From the NCBI GenBank assembly GCA_031216915.1, contig CM062297.1, positions 830,144,786 to 830,208,785 on the forward strand: 64,000 nucleotides of DNA. The letters run 5' to 3'. Below are positions 22,836 to 32,801 of the stretch, in pieces. Positions within the stretch are counted from its first letter, which is position 1. Each line of letters begins with the position of its first letter. Both the position numbers and the translations under genes were made by a program. The notes below the pieces were generated by a model. The model made no database searches and was not told the DNA's origin. It saw only the letters and a program-made list of their open reading frames with translations. The stretch is from Pictodentalium vernedei (taxonomy: Eukaryota; Mollusca; Scaphopoda; Dentaliida; Dentaliidae).

Positions 22836-23099
22836 ATGTGGGGTCGTTAGCCTTTGTCCGGGAGAGAGAAACGGGAGCAATAAAAGTAAATAAATAAACT
22901 ATTTAGTATTGCTTTTCACCTCAATTATGGAGAAATTTTTTTTTATCTTTTCAGTGCTCAATATTTCCAGAATGCTGAAAGGACACGGATAGCCACAGAC
23001 CATCAAACAAAGGGAACTGATAATAAAGACCCTCATCATGGTGCTAGACAAGATCTACACACGCTACAAATGCCATATCCATAGAGCCCACTAACCGGG

Positions 23100-24780
23100 G
23101 GTAGATACCCCCTCCCCTAACCTTCCCCCACGCAGGCCTTCGTTTGTTGAGACGGTCGAATGGATAGTGCTTAATCATCCGACCCCTCCCCCCCCCCGTC
23201 CCCCTCGTCCGTTCATCCCTCCGTCAGTTGAGGGTAGACTGTCGCGTGTCTTAAATTGTTGGGAATATTTTCAAGGAGGGCCTCCGAACCCTATCACCAT
23301 GAGACAGATCTTCCCAAAGCCTTGCCCTCCCCCCCCCCCATGCACCCCCAAAATACTCAAAATCAGCTTTCACATAACAGAGACTTCAATATAGTGAAAG
23401 GTCTACAAAGGATGTTCATTCGTTCTGAGCGACACCGAACTCCACCAGCAGGAGGTAAATATTTTCCTCAATACCCTTGCCCTGCTCAGCCCTTCATTTT
23501 TTGAGAATGGAGTGGGCGGTGTTTTTTATTCAGTCTCCCCTTCCCCGCTGATTTGTTCATCTGTTGAACGAAGGATGTTGCCTGCTGTGTTCGATTGTTT
23601 TTGAAATCCTTCCGTAACCATCTCCACCCCCTCCCCATCCAGCGTTCATCTCTTCGTCTGTTGAGAAGTGTATTGTTTTTGACTGTTGAGATTTTTTCGG
23701 GGAAAGGCATCCAAACTCCTACGGTTGTCGAAATTGGAGTGGGTCGGATTTATATGCCACCCCCCCCCCCCCCCCCGCCTCAGGCTTGTCATTTTGAAAA
23801 TTGCAGGAAGCCCATTATGGTTCGCCTCAAATCACCACAGGAGGGCCGTTTTGGGTTCACCTAAAATTACCTCAGAAGGGTCACTTATGATTTGCGGGGG
23901 CCATTTTGTTTCAGCCTGCAGGGAAGACAATTAAATCAACTTAAGGTACATGTACATGGTTTGTGTAATTATGAAGTACGTCATCACGTAATGTATATTT
24001 GGAAAGGTACTTACTGTCTCTGGTGACTGTGTTGACGACACACTACAAACATCACAAACTGTACTTTTGTTACATGCACCTCCTTCACTCCGCGAAAATT
24101 GCCATTTGAGGCGCCCGATTTTGAGGTGGTTCGACTGAATCAATAAGCCGTTTACCGTCCACGGAATTTTAAACTCAGGCGGGCGACTGTAGCCCGGGGC
24201 GATCGCCCGCCTCAAAATGACAAGACTGCCGCCCTTATCTTTTAAGAGTCGAGTAAGATGTGTTTAATTGTTGATAATTTTAGTGGCGTCCGATGAGAGT
24301 AAAAATAATGATTGTTGAGAGTCAAATCGTTGAGAGTCAAATCTTTGTGTCGAGTTTAATTGGTGTAACAACGGTTGGGGTAATGGAGTAGTCTGTTGGG
24401 AATACTATCTGGCCGGATGTTGACTGTCGGGACTTCTTCACTATGGAAAATTGTGCAAATTGTCGACGGTTGCGAGTTGAATACATAGTGAGAGCGAGTT
24501 GTGAGTGGATAGACGTTCGTGGGATGATTGTCTTGTATCGATTTTCAATGTATATCACGAATAAACGAAATATTACCGCTCTAAATCTAAACGAAACATT
24601 ACACATGAACTGACCTTGCAATACACTTGAACTGATTTTGTTAATGAGGCTTTGGTCTACTTTAAGCGAAGATTGTCGTCGCTTCAGATAGGTAAGTTGA
24701 GGTGGAACGACCGTAACCTTATCCCGCCCGCTCACAACTCCATTTGTCGAGAATAGAGTGGGTTGCGTTTAATTTTTCCA
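23100..24780. repeat. Dispersed repeat block, direct match to 29350-29770
   Basis: Shares with 29350-29770 the blocks tctgttgagaagtgtatt, ttcggggaaag, gtgtcgagtttaat and gttggg in the same order and orientation. Rich in C-runs. Open frames here have no family features. Confidence 0.5.
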
Positions 24781-25347
24781 CAGGAACTTGGAATTTAATC
24801 AGTATTGAGCGATAGCCAGTACACACCCCTTCCTATTACACCCCCCCCCCCCCCTAATAATATAATTATAAACACAAGGAATGAAAACGACCCCCACTCA
24901 AAATATCATTTCGCCGCCGCTTCAAAAATAAATGCAACTCTTCAGGCTTTTCGTGCCCGCACACATTACTTACTGTGTTCTAGACGCGTATCTGCATAGG
25001 TATTCAAATGCAACTCATCGATTAGCGTCTTTAACTCTTTACCCAACGAAGCGCCCGCATCCGCCCGCGTAATATGCAGCAGTTGAAAAAATATTATTTT
25101 TTAAAAACTTTCAACAAAACCATATCATGTGACCCCTCGTTGGAACGAGCTCGTCGAGCTCGTTCCAACGAGGGGGTCACATGATATGGTTTTGTTGAAA
25201 TCTTTTGAAAAAAAAAAAATGAAAATATGATATTTAAAATAATAAATTTTGATATCGTCTGCGTTGGGTAAAGGGTTAATTCGATAATTAAACACAAAAA
25301 CACATATCTGTTGAAAAAATGTGGCTATGAACGCGACCATCAGGTCC
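24781..25347 (+). repeat. Dispersed repeat, filled copy carrying MITE P4
   Basis: Reverse-complement match to 29027-29349: both contain caggaacttgg, ctgaacgatag-like and ttcgataattaaacacaaaa blocks. This copy is interrupted by piggyBac-type MITE P4; the other is not. Confidence 0.7.
25035..25275. mobile_element. piggyBac-type MITE, copy P4
   Basis: 241 bp flanked by TTAA at 25031-25034 and 25276-25279, ends CTCTTTACCCAACG and CGTTGGGTAAAGGG. The homologous site at 29085-29088 has a single TTAA and no element. Confidence 0.9.
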
Positions 25348-25906
25348 TGAAGCGACACGGAACAGGCCTAATAATGAAAACGAAACGAAACGTTTCGCGA
25401 GAAAACCAGCGAACTTTAAAATATCGACGACCGCACGTGAAATTTTGAATACTGGAGGCAGAAAACTCCAATTTTATCGCGTGATATGATCCAACATCGA
25501 ATTTCTAACTGACTGGTGTTAAAGATGGATGCATCGGAATTAAGAGAAAATTTGATTTTAGGAACATGGTAGATATTTTATTCTTCTTTCTTTCTTCTTT
25601 TTTTATATTTGGATCGGGAGAAATATATTTGTTTGCCTGCATGTTATATTTATCAATAAATATTACTAATTATCAATGACTATTTTTGTTGCCATTTGGG
25701 TTATTATTTACTGAGGGTCAGCAGCACAATGTCTGAAAATGTAAATTCCGTTCCCTTTTACCTGCATAAATTTAAGGCCCAAAAATCTCTAGGTGTAGGC
25801 TACACAATAAAAATTCTAACTTCAAGTTTATTCAGCATGTTCACCTTACACCAAAATATTAATATTTTCTCCTGTTATAAATTATATTTACTGGAATCTC
25901 CCCCCT

Positions 25907-25908
<2 letters not shown>

Positions 25909-25963
<55 letters not shown>
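25909..25963. repeat. (CT)n microsatellite
   Basis: 55 bp of pure CT repeats. A shorter run lies at about 28229-28251. Confidence 0.97.
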
Positions 25964-25970
<7 letters not shown>

Positions 25971-26300
25971 TTGTTTGGCACAAATAGACTTTGCTGTTTG
26001 AGTCTGTTACTCAATCGATCGACCCCAAATTTGGTATTTGATCCTCTGAATAAAATGGGTTGGGTCTCGTCCGTATCAGATGTCGCGTTTTGAAGTCACC
26101 GACGCCACATTACCGCGGACGATGCATTTTTTGGTCCTTACTCCCAATTGTTTGAGTCCAATTCACTGCGAAATTTATTTCTGTCCATATTTGAAACCCC
26201 TTGCATCGTTCGTAACTCCCCGTGTCCTCTTTCATTGTCATTGACGTCACAATTTTCGCAACTTCACTTTCTCTACCTCAAATTTGGTACCCGGGGTTAC

Positions 26301-26927
26301 TAGAGATGAAACGGTTAAGGAGTATTCTTGATCGATTAATCACGTCAATTAACCTTGGTCAACCGATTAATCACGTTTCCAAATAGATATCTGAATAACT
26401 GCCATACCGTTGATGATTTACAGCATGAATCCTTTACCCAACGTAACAAACAAAACCGACTAAGCCTATAGACAAAAATCTCAATTAAAATTTATACTGT
26501 TTTCAATTTTTGTCTCAAAAACATAGCTTATGACCACTCATTGGAACATGCTCGCTGAGCTCGTTCTAATGAGGGGTCATAAGCTATGTTTTGAGACAAA
26601 AATTTCATTTTTTTTAGTAATTCATCAATTTATTTTGCAAGTATCGTCTGCTACCAGCAATTGGTAAAGGGTAAAGAATGACCATTTCCAGCTACTGAAA
26701 CAGTAAACAGGTATGTCAGCAAGTAACCTGCATGCTTTACTCTGTCTCATATAATTGATGTGAGTCAGTGTGACAACGTCTGCCTGTTTTGGAGCAAGTT
26801 TGTTCCTTTGTTAACCCATATAATACAGTAGTTCAAAAGTAACGGTGTAACCGAACAATTACTTTTTGTATCGATCAAGATGTAGATCATTGATTAATCG
26901 ATTAATTGGTTAACCGTTTCAGCTCTG
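26301..26927 (+). mobile_element. hAT-type non-autonomous element, copy 3
   Basis: 627 bp with ends TAGAGATGAAACGGTTAA and ACCGTTTCAGCTCTG, flanked by a perfect 8-bp duplication ggggttac (26293-26300 and 26928-26935). It carries MITE P5 at the same internal site as the other copies. Confidence 0.9.
26431..26671. mobile_element. piggyBac-type MITE P5 nested in hAT copy 3
   Basis: 241 bp, starting CCTTTACCCAACGTAAC and ending GGTAAAGGG. The TTAA flanks have mutated. The central palindrome is retained with a few mismatches. Confidence 0.75.
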
Positions 26928-27380
26928 GGGGTTACGTTGACAATTAGAGTGGTATGGACTGGGCTCCGACCGTGTCCGTCATGGCGTTTTGACGTTACCG
27001 GCGCCACTTTATCACGGGCGATGTGTTTATTACTGTTACTCCCCAATTTTCGAGTCTTATTCACTCTGAAATTTATTTCAGTCGATATTTTATTGCACCA
27101 TTCGTATGTCCCGCGTCCTCTTATATTGTCACGACATCAATGACGTCGCAATTTTCGCAACTTATGTGACCCAGCTGATACCCCCCCCCCCCCCCCCCCA
27201 AATTTGGTACCCGGGATTAATTTGTCCCCCACAGTGACACAGGCTGAGTCTTGTCCATGTCTGACGTCGCATTTTGACGTTACCTACGTCACATCTATTA
27301 ATATAGGAATCGTTGCCCATTGCAACACCGGGTTTCAACGCGCTATATCTTTTGAAACTGTTATTTTATTAAATATTTCT

Positions 27381-27955
27381 GGAGAGCACGTTGGGTCAGT
27401 GGTTAGAGCGTTGGGCTGCTTCATTCGGTAGCATACTCCACATGTGTTATGTTGGGAGATTTCTCTCCTATATGGCTGCAAACACCCATCAAGCCATCGT
27501 TTACTCCTACCTCATCCTTACATATTTTTAATGATCACATCACGCGGAGCCAAAAGCCTCTGCATGATGTGGTCATAAAGATATAGTAATTATATCAGAC
27601 ATTTTGTAGTCGACTTCACCCCCGCCAGGCAATAGCTATCCCTGCCACTGCCTGTTCGGGATCACACGCGCTTTGCCCTTGAGCTAGGCTCTCCGTCACC
27701 CATTTCTCACATGGAGGCACAGAAGCATCATGTGTTAAAAAGGCCATCGGACATTGATGGTACACATTACTGGGCTACAGCCAATGCTAATACTGCGTCG
27801 GTGGCACTGGAAAGTAAGTCCCAGAGTCTGACAGTGATTCGCAGTTGGTCGTTGGTTGACTCCCGGTACTCCTCCTTCCACGACCCGTAATACTATCACC
27901 GACACGATATGACCTTAGCTGTTGAAGTGTCGTAAAATCCCGATCAATCAATTGA
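27381..27955 (+). mobile_element. tRNA-headed SINE-like element (S5)
   Basis: The start contains TTGGGTCAGTGGTTAGAGCG, close to a tRNA A box. The 3' part (from about 27835) matches the SINE tail with actcccggtactcctccttc and tcaccgacacgatatgac. The middle of about 300 bp is not shared with the other copies, so two elements may be joined. Confidence 0.5.
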
Positions 27956-29026
27956 ACATTTCTAGTAGGGAGGACAGTTTGAGTCTATTATCGGCCGGTC
28001 CGGGTCAAAATGTAGCGGACGGTAAGCTTTGAGTCAAATCAGTCCCCGAATTTTCAGATATTTGCGTAACCCATTTTCCAGTCGTGTACAATGTTTAGAG
28101 CGTTTAGAGCGTAGCCGAGTGACTAAAATGTATGCAATACAGGATTTTAGTGCAACAGTTGAATGTTCTGTATTGAATTACTAACTAATGGTATAAAAAC
28201 CAGCTTTTAATACAACGTTTCGTCACCCCTCTCTCTCTCTCTCTCTCTCTCCAAATCATGCAGCTGCGCAGGAAGGAACTAATAGCGGGGGTTGGGGGGG
28301 GGGGGGGTGGTACAATGTGAAGGGAAGGGAGGGATCGCGGGGCCATGGCCCTCCTATCTAAATTTGGGTGGGCCTAGTCCTGTCCACAAGTCACACACTT
28401 AAATATATTTTGTAATTTAACATTCCCTCATGGAAAGCATACAGCAAAATACCCAAGTCACTAAATTCGGTTGGTGTATTTTTCACTTTTGTTGTATTGA
28501 ACTTGCTAATCTCTCTGAGGCAAGGTGGGCCTGCGGTGATGTAAAGTTTTACAGAGATTGTGCTGTATCACTAGATCGGACCCCACCCCCCAACCCCGAC
28601 TCTGATGGGGAGCTTTTATATCAATTCGATCTGGACCATGGGTTTATAATTTTTTTGAAATTTGTTTGCTTTTTTTGTTTGTTTTGTTTTATTTGTTTGT
28701 TTGTTTAGGGTTTCGTTTTTTTCGGGGGGGGGGGGGGGGGGGAGGGGGCAGCCCTTATCCCTCCTGGCTCCTACGCCACTGAAATATTTACACATTATAT
28801 GTAATGTATTTATTAATTACAGTTGTGTGTCTTTTGAACCAGGGGATGATTCGTGAGAATTAAATTATTTCATGGGGCTGTTAGCTCATAACTGTATCCA
28901 ATACACTACATCGAAAATTATACGAATGAACATTTTTGTCGTCTTTTGAACCGGTCCACCTGTGATTTCGGGATAACTGCTTTTTTATGCAACCTACCAA
29001 CTTTCTCCAAAAGGTGCCGCCAAATG
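27956..29026. other. Unassigned intergenic DNA with G-runs
   Basis: Holds a CT run (28229-28251) and long G-runs (about 28294-28306 and 28723-28745). No coding family recognised. Confidence 0.3.
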
Positions 29027-29349
29027 ACCTGATGGTCGCGCCCATGGCTACATATTTGCGACATTTTTGTGTTTAATTATCGAATTAAAAACGCTAATCG
29101 ATGAGTTTCATTTGAATACCTGTGCAGATACGTGTATAGAACAGTAATGGGTGCCGGTACGGAAACGCTACAGAGATGCATTTATTTGAAGCGGCGTCGA
29201 AACGATAGTTTGAGTGGGGGTCGTTTTGTTCGTTTCGTTCCTTGTGTCTTTATTACTTTATTACTTTAGTGGGGGGGGGGGGGGTGCTAGAAGGGAGGGT
29301 GGGGTGTACTGACTATCGCTCAGTGCTGATTAAGTTCCAAGTTCCTGTG
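29027..29349 (-). repeat. Dispersed repeat, empty-site copy
   Basis: Reverse complement of 24781-25347 without MITE P4. The insertion point reads cgaattaaaaacg here, with a single TTAA (29085-29088). Confidence 0.7.
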
Positions 29350-29770
29350 ATTATTCTCCCCTCCGCCGCCCAGCTCTTCATCTGTTAAGAGAAGTGCATA
29401 TCGTGTTAAACTGATGAGAAAACCTTCCGGTACCTCCACCCACACCCCCGGCTCTTCTTCTGTTGAGAGAAAAAGTGTATTTTGTTTAACTGTTGGGATT
29501 TGTTTCGGGGAAAGCCTCTAATCTCATATTGACGTATTGGCCCACGATACACTCCCGCTCAGCATTTTCAATTGCCCTTCCCCGTTACGCCCCTTATTTT
29601 TGAAGTGTCGAATGAGTCGTGTTTACTTGTTGGGAATATTTAGTGGTGTTGGATGAGAGATATTGGAGTACAAATAAACATTGCGGAGAGTGAGGTCTAT
29701 GTGTCGAGTTTAATAGGCGCAACAATTGTTGGGGCGCTCTGTTGGTAATACAGTTTAGTTTAAACAATAT
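29350..29770. repeat. Dispersed repeat block, direct match to part of 23100-24780
   Basis: Same order of blocks (tctgttgagag, tgtattttg, ttcggggaaag, gtgtcgagtttaat) as in the earlier copy; shorter and diverged. Confidence 0.5.
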
Positions 29771-30459
29771 TTTGACAAAGAATACCTGCACCACATTTGA
29801 GCTTTGAGCAACATTTGGCTAATCGATGTTTGCCGAAGCAGTTAGAGAAGAAGGTGAATGAGTTAGATTGCCTTTTTAAAGCCAGCCTTACCCACCCCAG
29901 ACATTTTGTCTGTTTTTCGCACTTAGTGTGGGATGCGCGACCCATACATTAAGTTCCATAGAACAGCAATATAAGAAAGCATTAAAGGAGTTGAAGTCAA
30001 AAATCTCTTCGGCGATGCAACCACCTCCCGACTTTGAAAAGATTGACGTCAATAGTGCCTCCGTGTGTGCTGTGATCAAGGCGTAAAAAACTTTAAAAAC
30101 AAGTTGACAGATAAGACGATTTCTGAATATTAGTCTTAAATGTCAGTACTCGCCCAGGGTCTGTATGGAACAATACTAGGGGAAGCAAACAAACTCCCAC
30201 CCGTGTGGTCCCTCTATACCAACGCGAAAAACAGAACACAAAATATCACGAAAAGCACTTCTCCCTCTTCTCGTCCTTCCACTTGTGCTTCTGCCTTCTC
30301 GCAGAGTAAGTGCCTCGATTTGCAAACATCTCCAGCCCATGTTGTGATTGAAGATTTCCGCAAGGTGAGTAACGATGGCTTGGCTTGCTTCGTCTTGTTC
30401 CTCTACCACCTTCTACTCCTCATCAGCAATCTTTTTCTGTCTCTCCCGGGGTTTTACTG
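29771..30459. other. Unassigned DNA left of hAT copy 4
   Basis: No gene recognised. The 117-codon frame from 30140 runs through a CT-rich tract into the hAT terminus and lacks family features. Confidence 0.3.
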
Positions 30460-31104
30460 GAGAGCTGAAACGGTTAACCGATTAATCGATTAACCTATGA
30501 TCAACGCCTTGGTCGATCAAAAAAGTAATTGATCGATTAACCGTTGCCTTAAACTATTGTATTATATAGGTTAACAAATTAGCAAACTTGCTCTAAAACA
30601 GGCAAACATTGTCAAACTGACTTGCATCATTTATTATGAGACAGATTAAATCTTGCAAGTTATGTGCAGACATACTTGTTCACTTGCATGATCATTGTAG
30701 TGTATCAGTAGCTGGAAATGGCCATTCTTAACTCTTTGCCCAGTGCGGACAGCAGACGATACTTGCAAAATAAATTCTTAAATTACCAAACATTTTCAAT
30801 TTTTATCTCAAAAAGCATAGCTTATGACCTCTCATTGGAACGAGCTCAACGAGCTCGTTCCAATGAGGTGTCATAAGCTATGCTTTTTTAGACAAAAATT
30901 GAAAACATAATACAATTTGAAGGAGATTTTTATATAAAACGCTTGCCGGTTTTGTCCGTTACATTGGGTAAAGGGTTAATGCTATAAACCATCAACGGTG
31001 CGGCAATAATTCAGCTACCTACTAAAACAAGTGATTAATCGGTTAACCAAGGTTAATCACTATGATTAATCGATCAAGAAAACCCTTTAACCGTTTTTGC
31101 TCTA
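30460..31104 (-). mobile_element. hAT-type non-autonomous element, copy 4
   Basis: 645 bp in the same orientation as copy 2, ends GAGAGCTGAAACGGTTAACC and ACCGTTTTTGCTCTA. The 8-bp flanks (ttttactg / ttccacta) match at 5 of 8, so it may be older. MITE P6 is nested inside. Confidence 0.8.
30732..30975. mobile_element. piggyBac-type MITE P6 nested in hAT copy 4
   Basis: 244 bp between TTAA at 30728-30731 and 30976-30979, with ends CTCTTTGCCCAGTG and TTGGGTAAAGGG and a central palindrome. Confidence 0.85.
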
Positions 31105-31210
31105 TTCCACTAGAACTCCATCTTTTTCCTATACTTCTGTTTTTACATCTTCTGTTTCTACTACTACTCCTGCTTCTGCTTTTCCTGTCCCAATCCCCTC
31201 CTTATATCCC

Positions 31211-31252
31211 TACCCTTTCAGGTTATAGCACGGTTCAACCAGGAACATCGTA
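31211..31252 (+). repeat. 42-bp direct repeat, left of MITE E
   Basis: Begins taccctttcaggttata and matches 47022-47063 at 39 of 42 positions. The two copies abut the left and right ends of the MITE that holds the Polinton. Confidence 0.75.
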
Positions 31253-31525
31253 CAGTTAAAACTAGAAGTCCTCTCATGAAATGCGCACAAATAGCACGTC
31301 GATCTGCTCGTTAATCTACGCATTATGACTATAGTAAGGGTATCAAATTATGTACATATGGCCTGTGCACATGCAATGTTTCAGCCAATAGACCTCCGGG
31401 TACCCCGGAGGTCCATTGGCAGAAACATCACCTGTGTTTGGTATGATTAACGAGGAGAACCTGTCGTGCTTTGGATGCCATTCGATATTGCATTTGAGCG
31501 CAATTCCTACGTGCAATGAAGCCAC
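31253..31525 (+). mobile_element. Tc1/mariner-type MITE, copy E, left part (split by the Polinton)
   Basis: Starts CAGTTAAAACTAGAAGTCC after TA, contains the central palindrome, and stops within the usual gcgcaat-aagcc segment, where the Polinton terminus begins. The remaining 47 bp are at 46975-47021. Confidence 0.9.
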
Positions 31526-32336
31526 AGTAGTAGGAGATGTGGAGATCGTCCCTTATTGGCAGGACCCCGGACAGGACCCCGGAAGTGACGTCATGTCACG
31601 TGACCTGTGGCGTCATGTTGTGTTGTCATGGTAACCCGCGCGAGCGGCCATCTTGTGCCTTTATCCCCATTGTGATACGTGGTGTTAGTACGCATGTGCA
31701 GCGCGTGTTGTTAGGGTGATACGTGTTTCCGTCGTCCATTTTGTATACTGGAGGCCGCCATATAGGTTTCTATGGTAGCACGTGGTTGCTATGTGACCGA
31801 AGGGCTTACAACAAGACAGGGGTATGTTCGGAGGGCATGTTCTATTGAATCCGAGTATCACGAATTACCACAAACAACCCGACAATCTCTCCAAGTCACT
31901 AAAAACGACTTTATTTGATACGGATTCCCCATTTATATCGGCATAGCATGTAGTGCTATGGTATCGGGGGGCACAGGGGGTGAGTTCGATTGAATAAAAG
32001 TAATTTTCCCTAAACCATCGTTTAATTCGTAGAATTACCACAAACAACCCGACAAGTTGTACTATTTCGAATTCTTTCAGAATTCCTTTGAGGACGCCAT
32101 ACTTTGGTTTATAATAGTAGCACGTAGTGTTATAGTACCGAGGAGCCCCGTGGGTACGTTCGATTGAATATGAGTAATGTTCTGGTTCACATTCCCCCAG
32201 AATCCTTTTTTGGATCCCTATCCCATAACGTTTTTTCTCCAGTAAAAGGCTCGTATCTTTGTATAAAAAGAGCACGTAGTGCTATAGGACAAATTCCTTT
32301 GTATAAGAGTCATTAACCAGAATCCTCTATTTTTAT
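31526..32336 (+). repeat. Polinton left terminal inverted repeat
   Basis: Complementary to 46150-46974. It contains the palindrome-like motif TAGCACGTAGTGCTA or variants at about 31775, 31944, 32118 and 32271, spaced by roughly 150-175 bp, and the block attaccacaaacaacccgac twice (about 31863 and 32034). Confidence 0.9.
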
Positions 32337-32445
32337 ATAAATTGTTATTTTTAGTAACATCCTTAAATGACTCCCATCACTATTTTAATAAGTTCGTTAA
32401 CTTTATTTTTTTAATTTGAGGATCAGGATCCCTTTTTTGATCCCC

Positions 32446-32672
32446 AAACTGACCAATGAAATAACAGAATTATCGACCAGTCAGATTAATGTATTCCTAT
32501 TGTGTTTCTTTCCCATAGACGTCTATACTAATTTACTAATTTTTCCAAAATTAACCTATAATCCTATACGAAACAAACACAAACCCCAACCACGAATGAA
32601 AATATCGATAAAAAACGCTGTGACGTCATGATGTTTTCAAAAAAAAAAACGTCCGTCACGTATAAATAAATT
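32446..32672 (+). promoter_or_regulatory. Upstream block of the polymerase gene with TATA box
   Basis: About 220 bp that recur, diverged, at 37848-38070 ahead of the PC4-like gene. Shared stretches include cagattaatgtattcctatt, acctataatcc and caaacacaaaccccaacca. It ends in CGTATAAATA (about 32660), about 140 bp before the start codon. The function is inferred from position and duplication. Confidence 0.6.
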
Positions 32673-32801
32673 CAGTGACGTTGTGGCGTCGGCTTTATAT
32701 CATTTTCATCTCTTGACGGAAAAAGGATCATCGCTGTGTACTCAGATTATTCAGTTGTTTTGTGTGTGTGCTATTTTTGTGCATTCATTATTCTAAGGAT
32801 T

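Larger units (their letters stand above)
25970..27300. repeat. Tandem units of about 260-280 bp, three copies, the first two separated by a hAT element
   Basis: Units start near 25985, 26928 and 27215 with aaatttggtacccggg at their junctions and gacgtcgcattttgacgtta-like blocks inside. hAT copy 3 lies between unit 1 and unit 2 and duplicated 8 bp of the junction. Confidence 0.65.

Noticed and set aside
24337..24735. 132-codon open frame on the minus strand
   Set aside because: Lies in a dispersed repeat, has no recognised motif, and the homologous copy at 29700 does not keep the frame.
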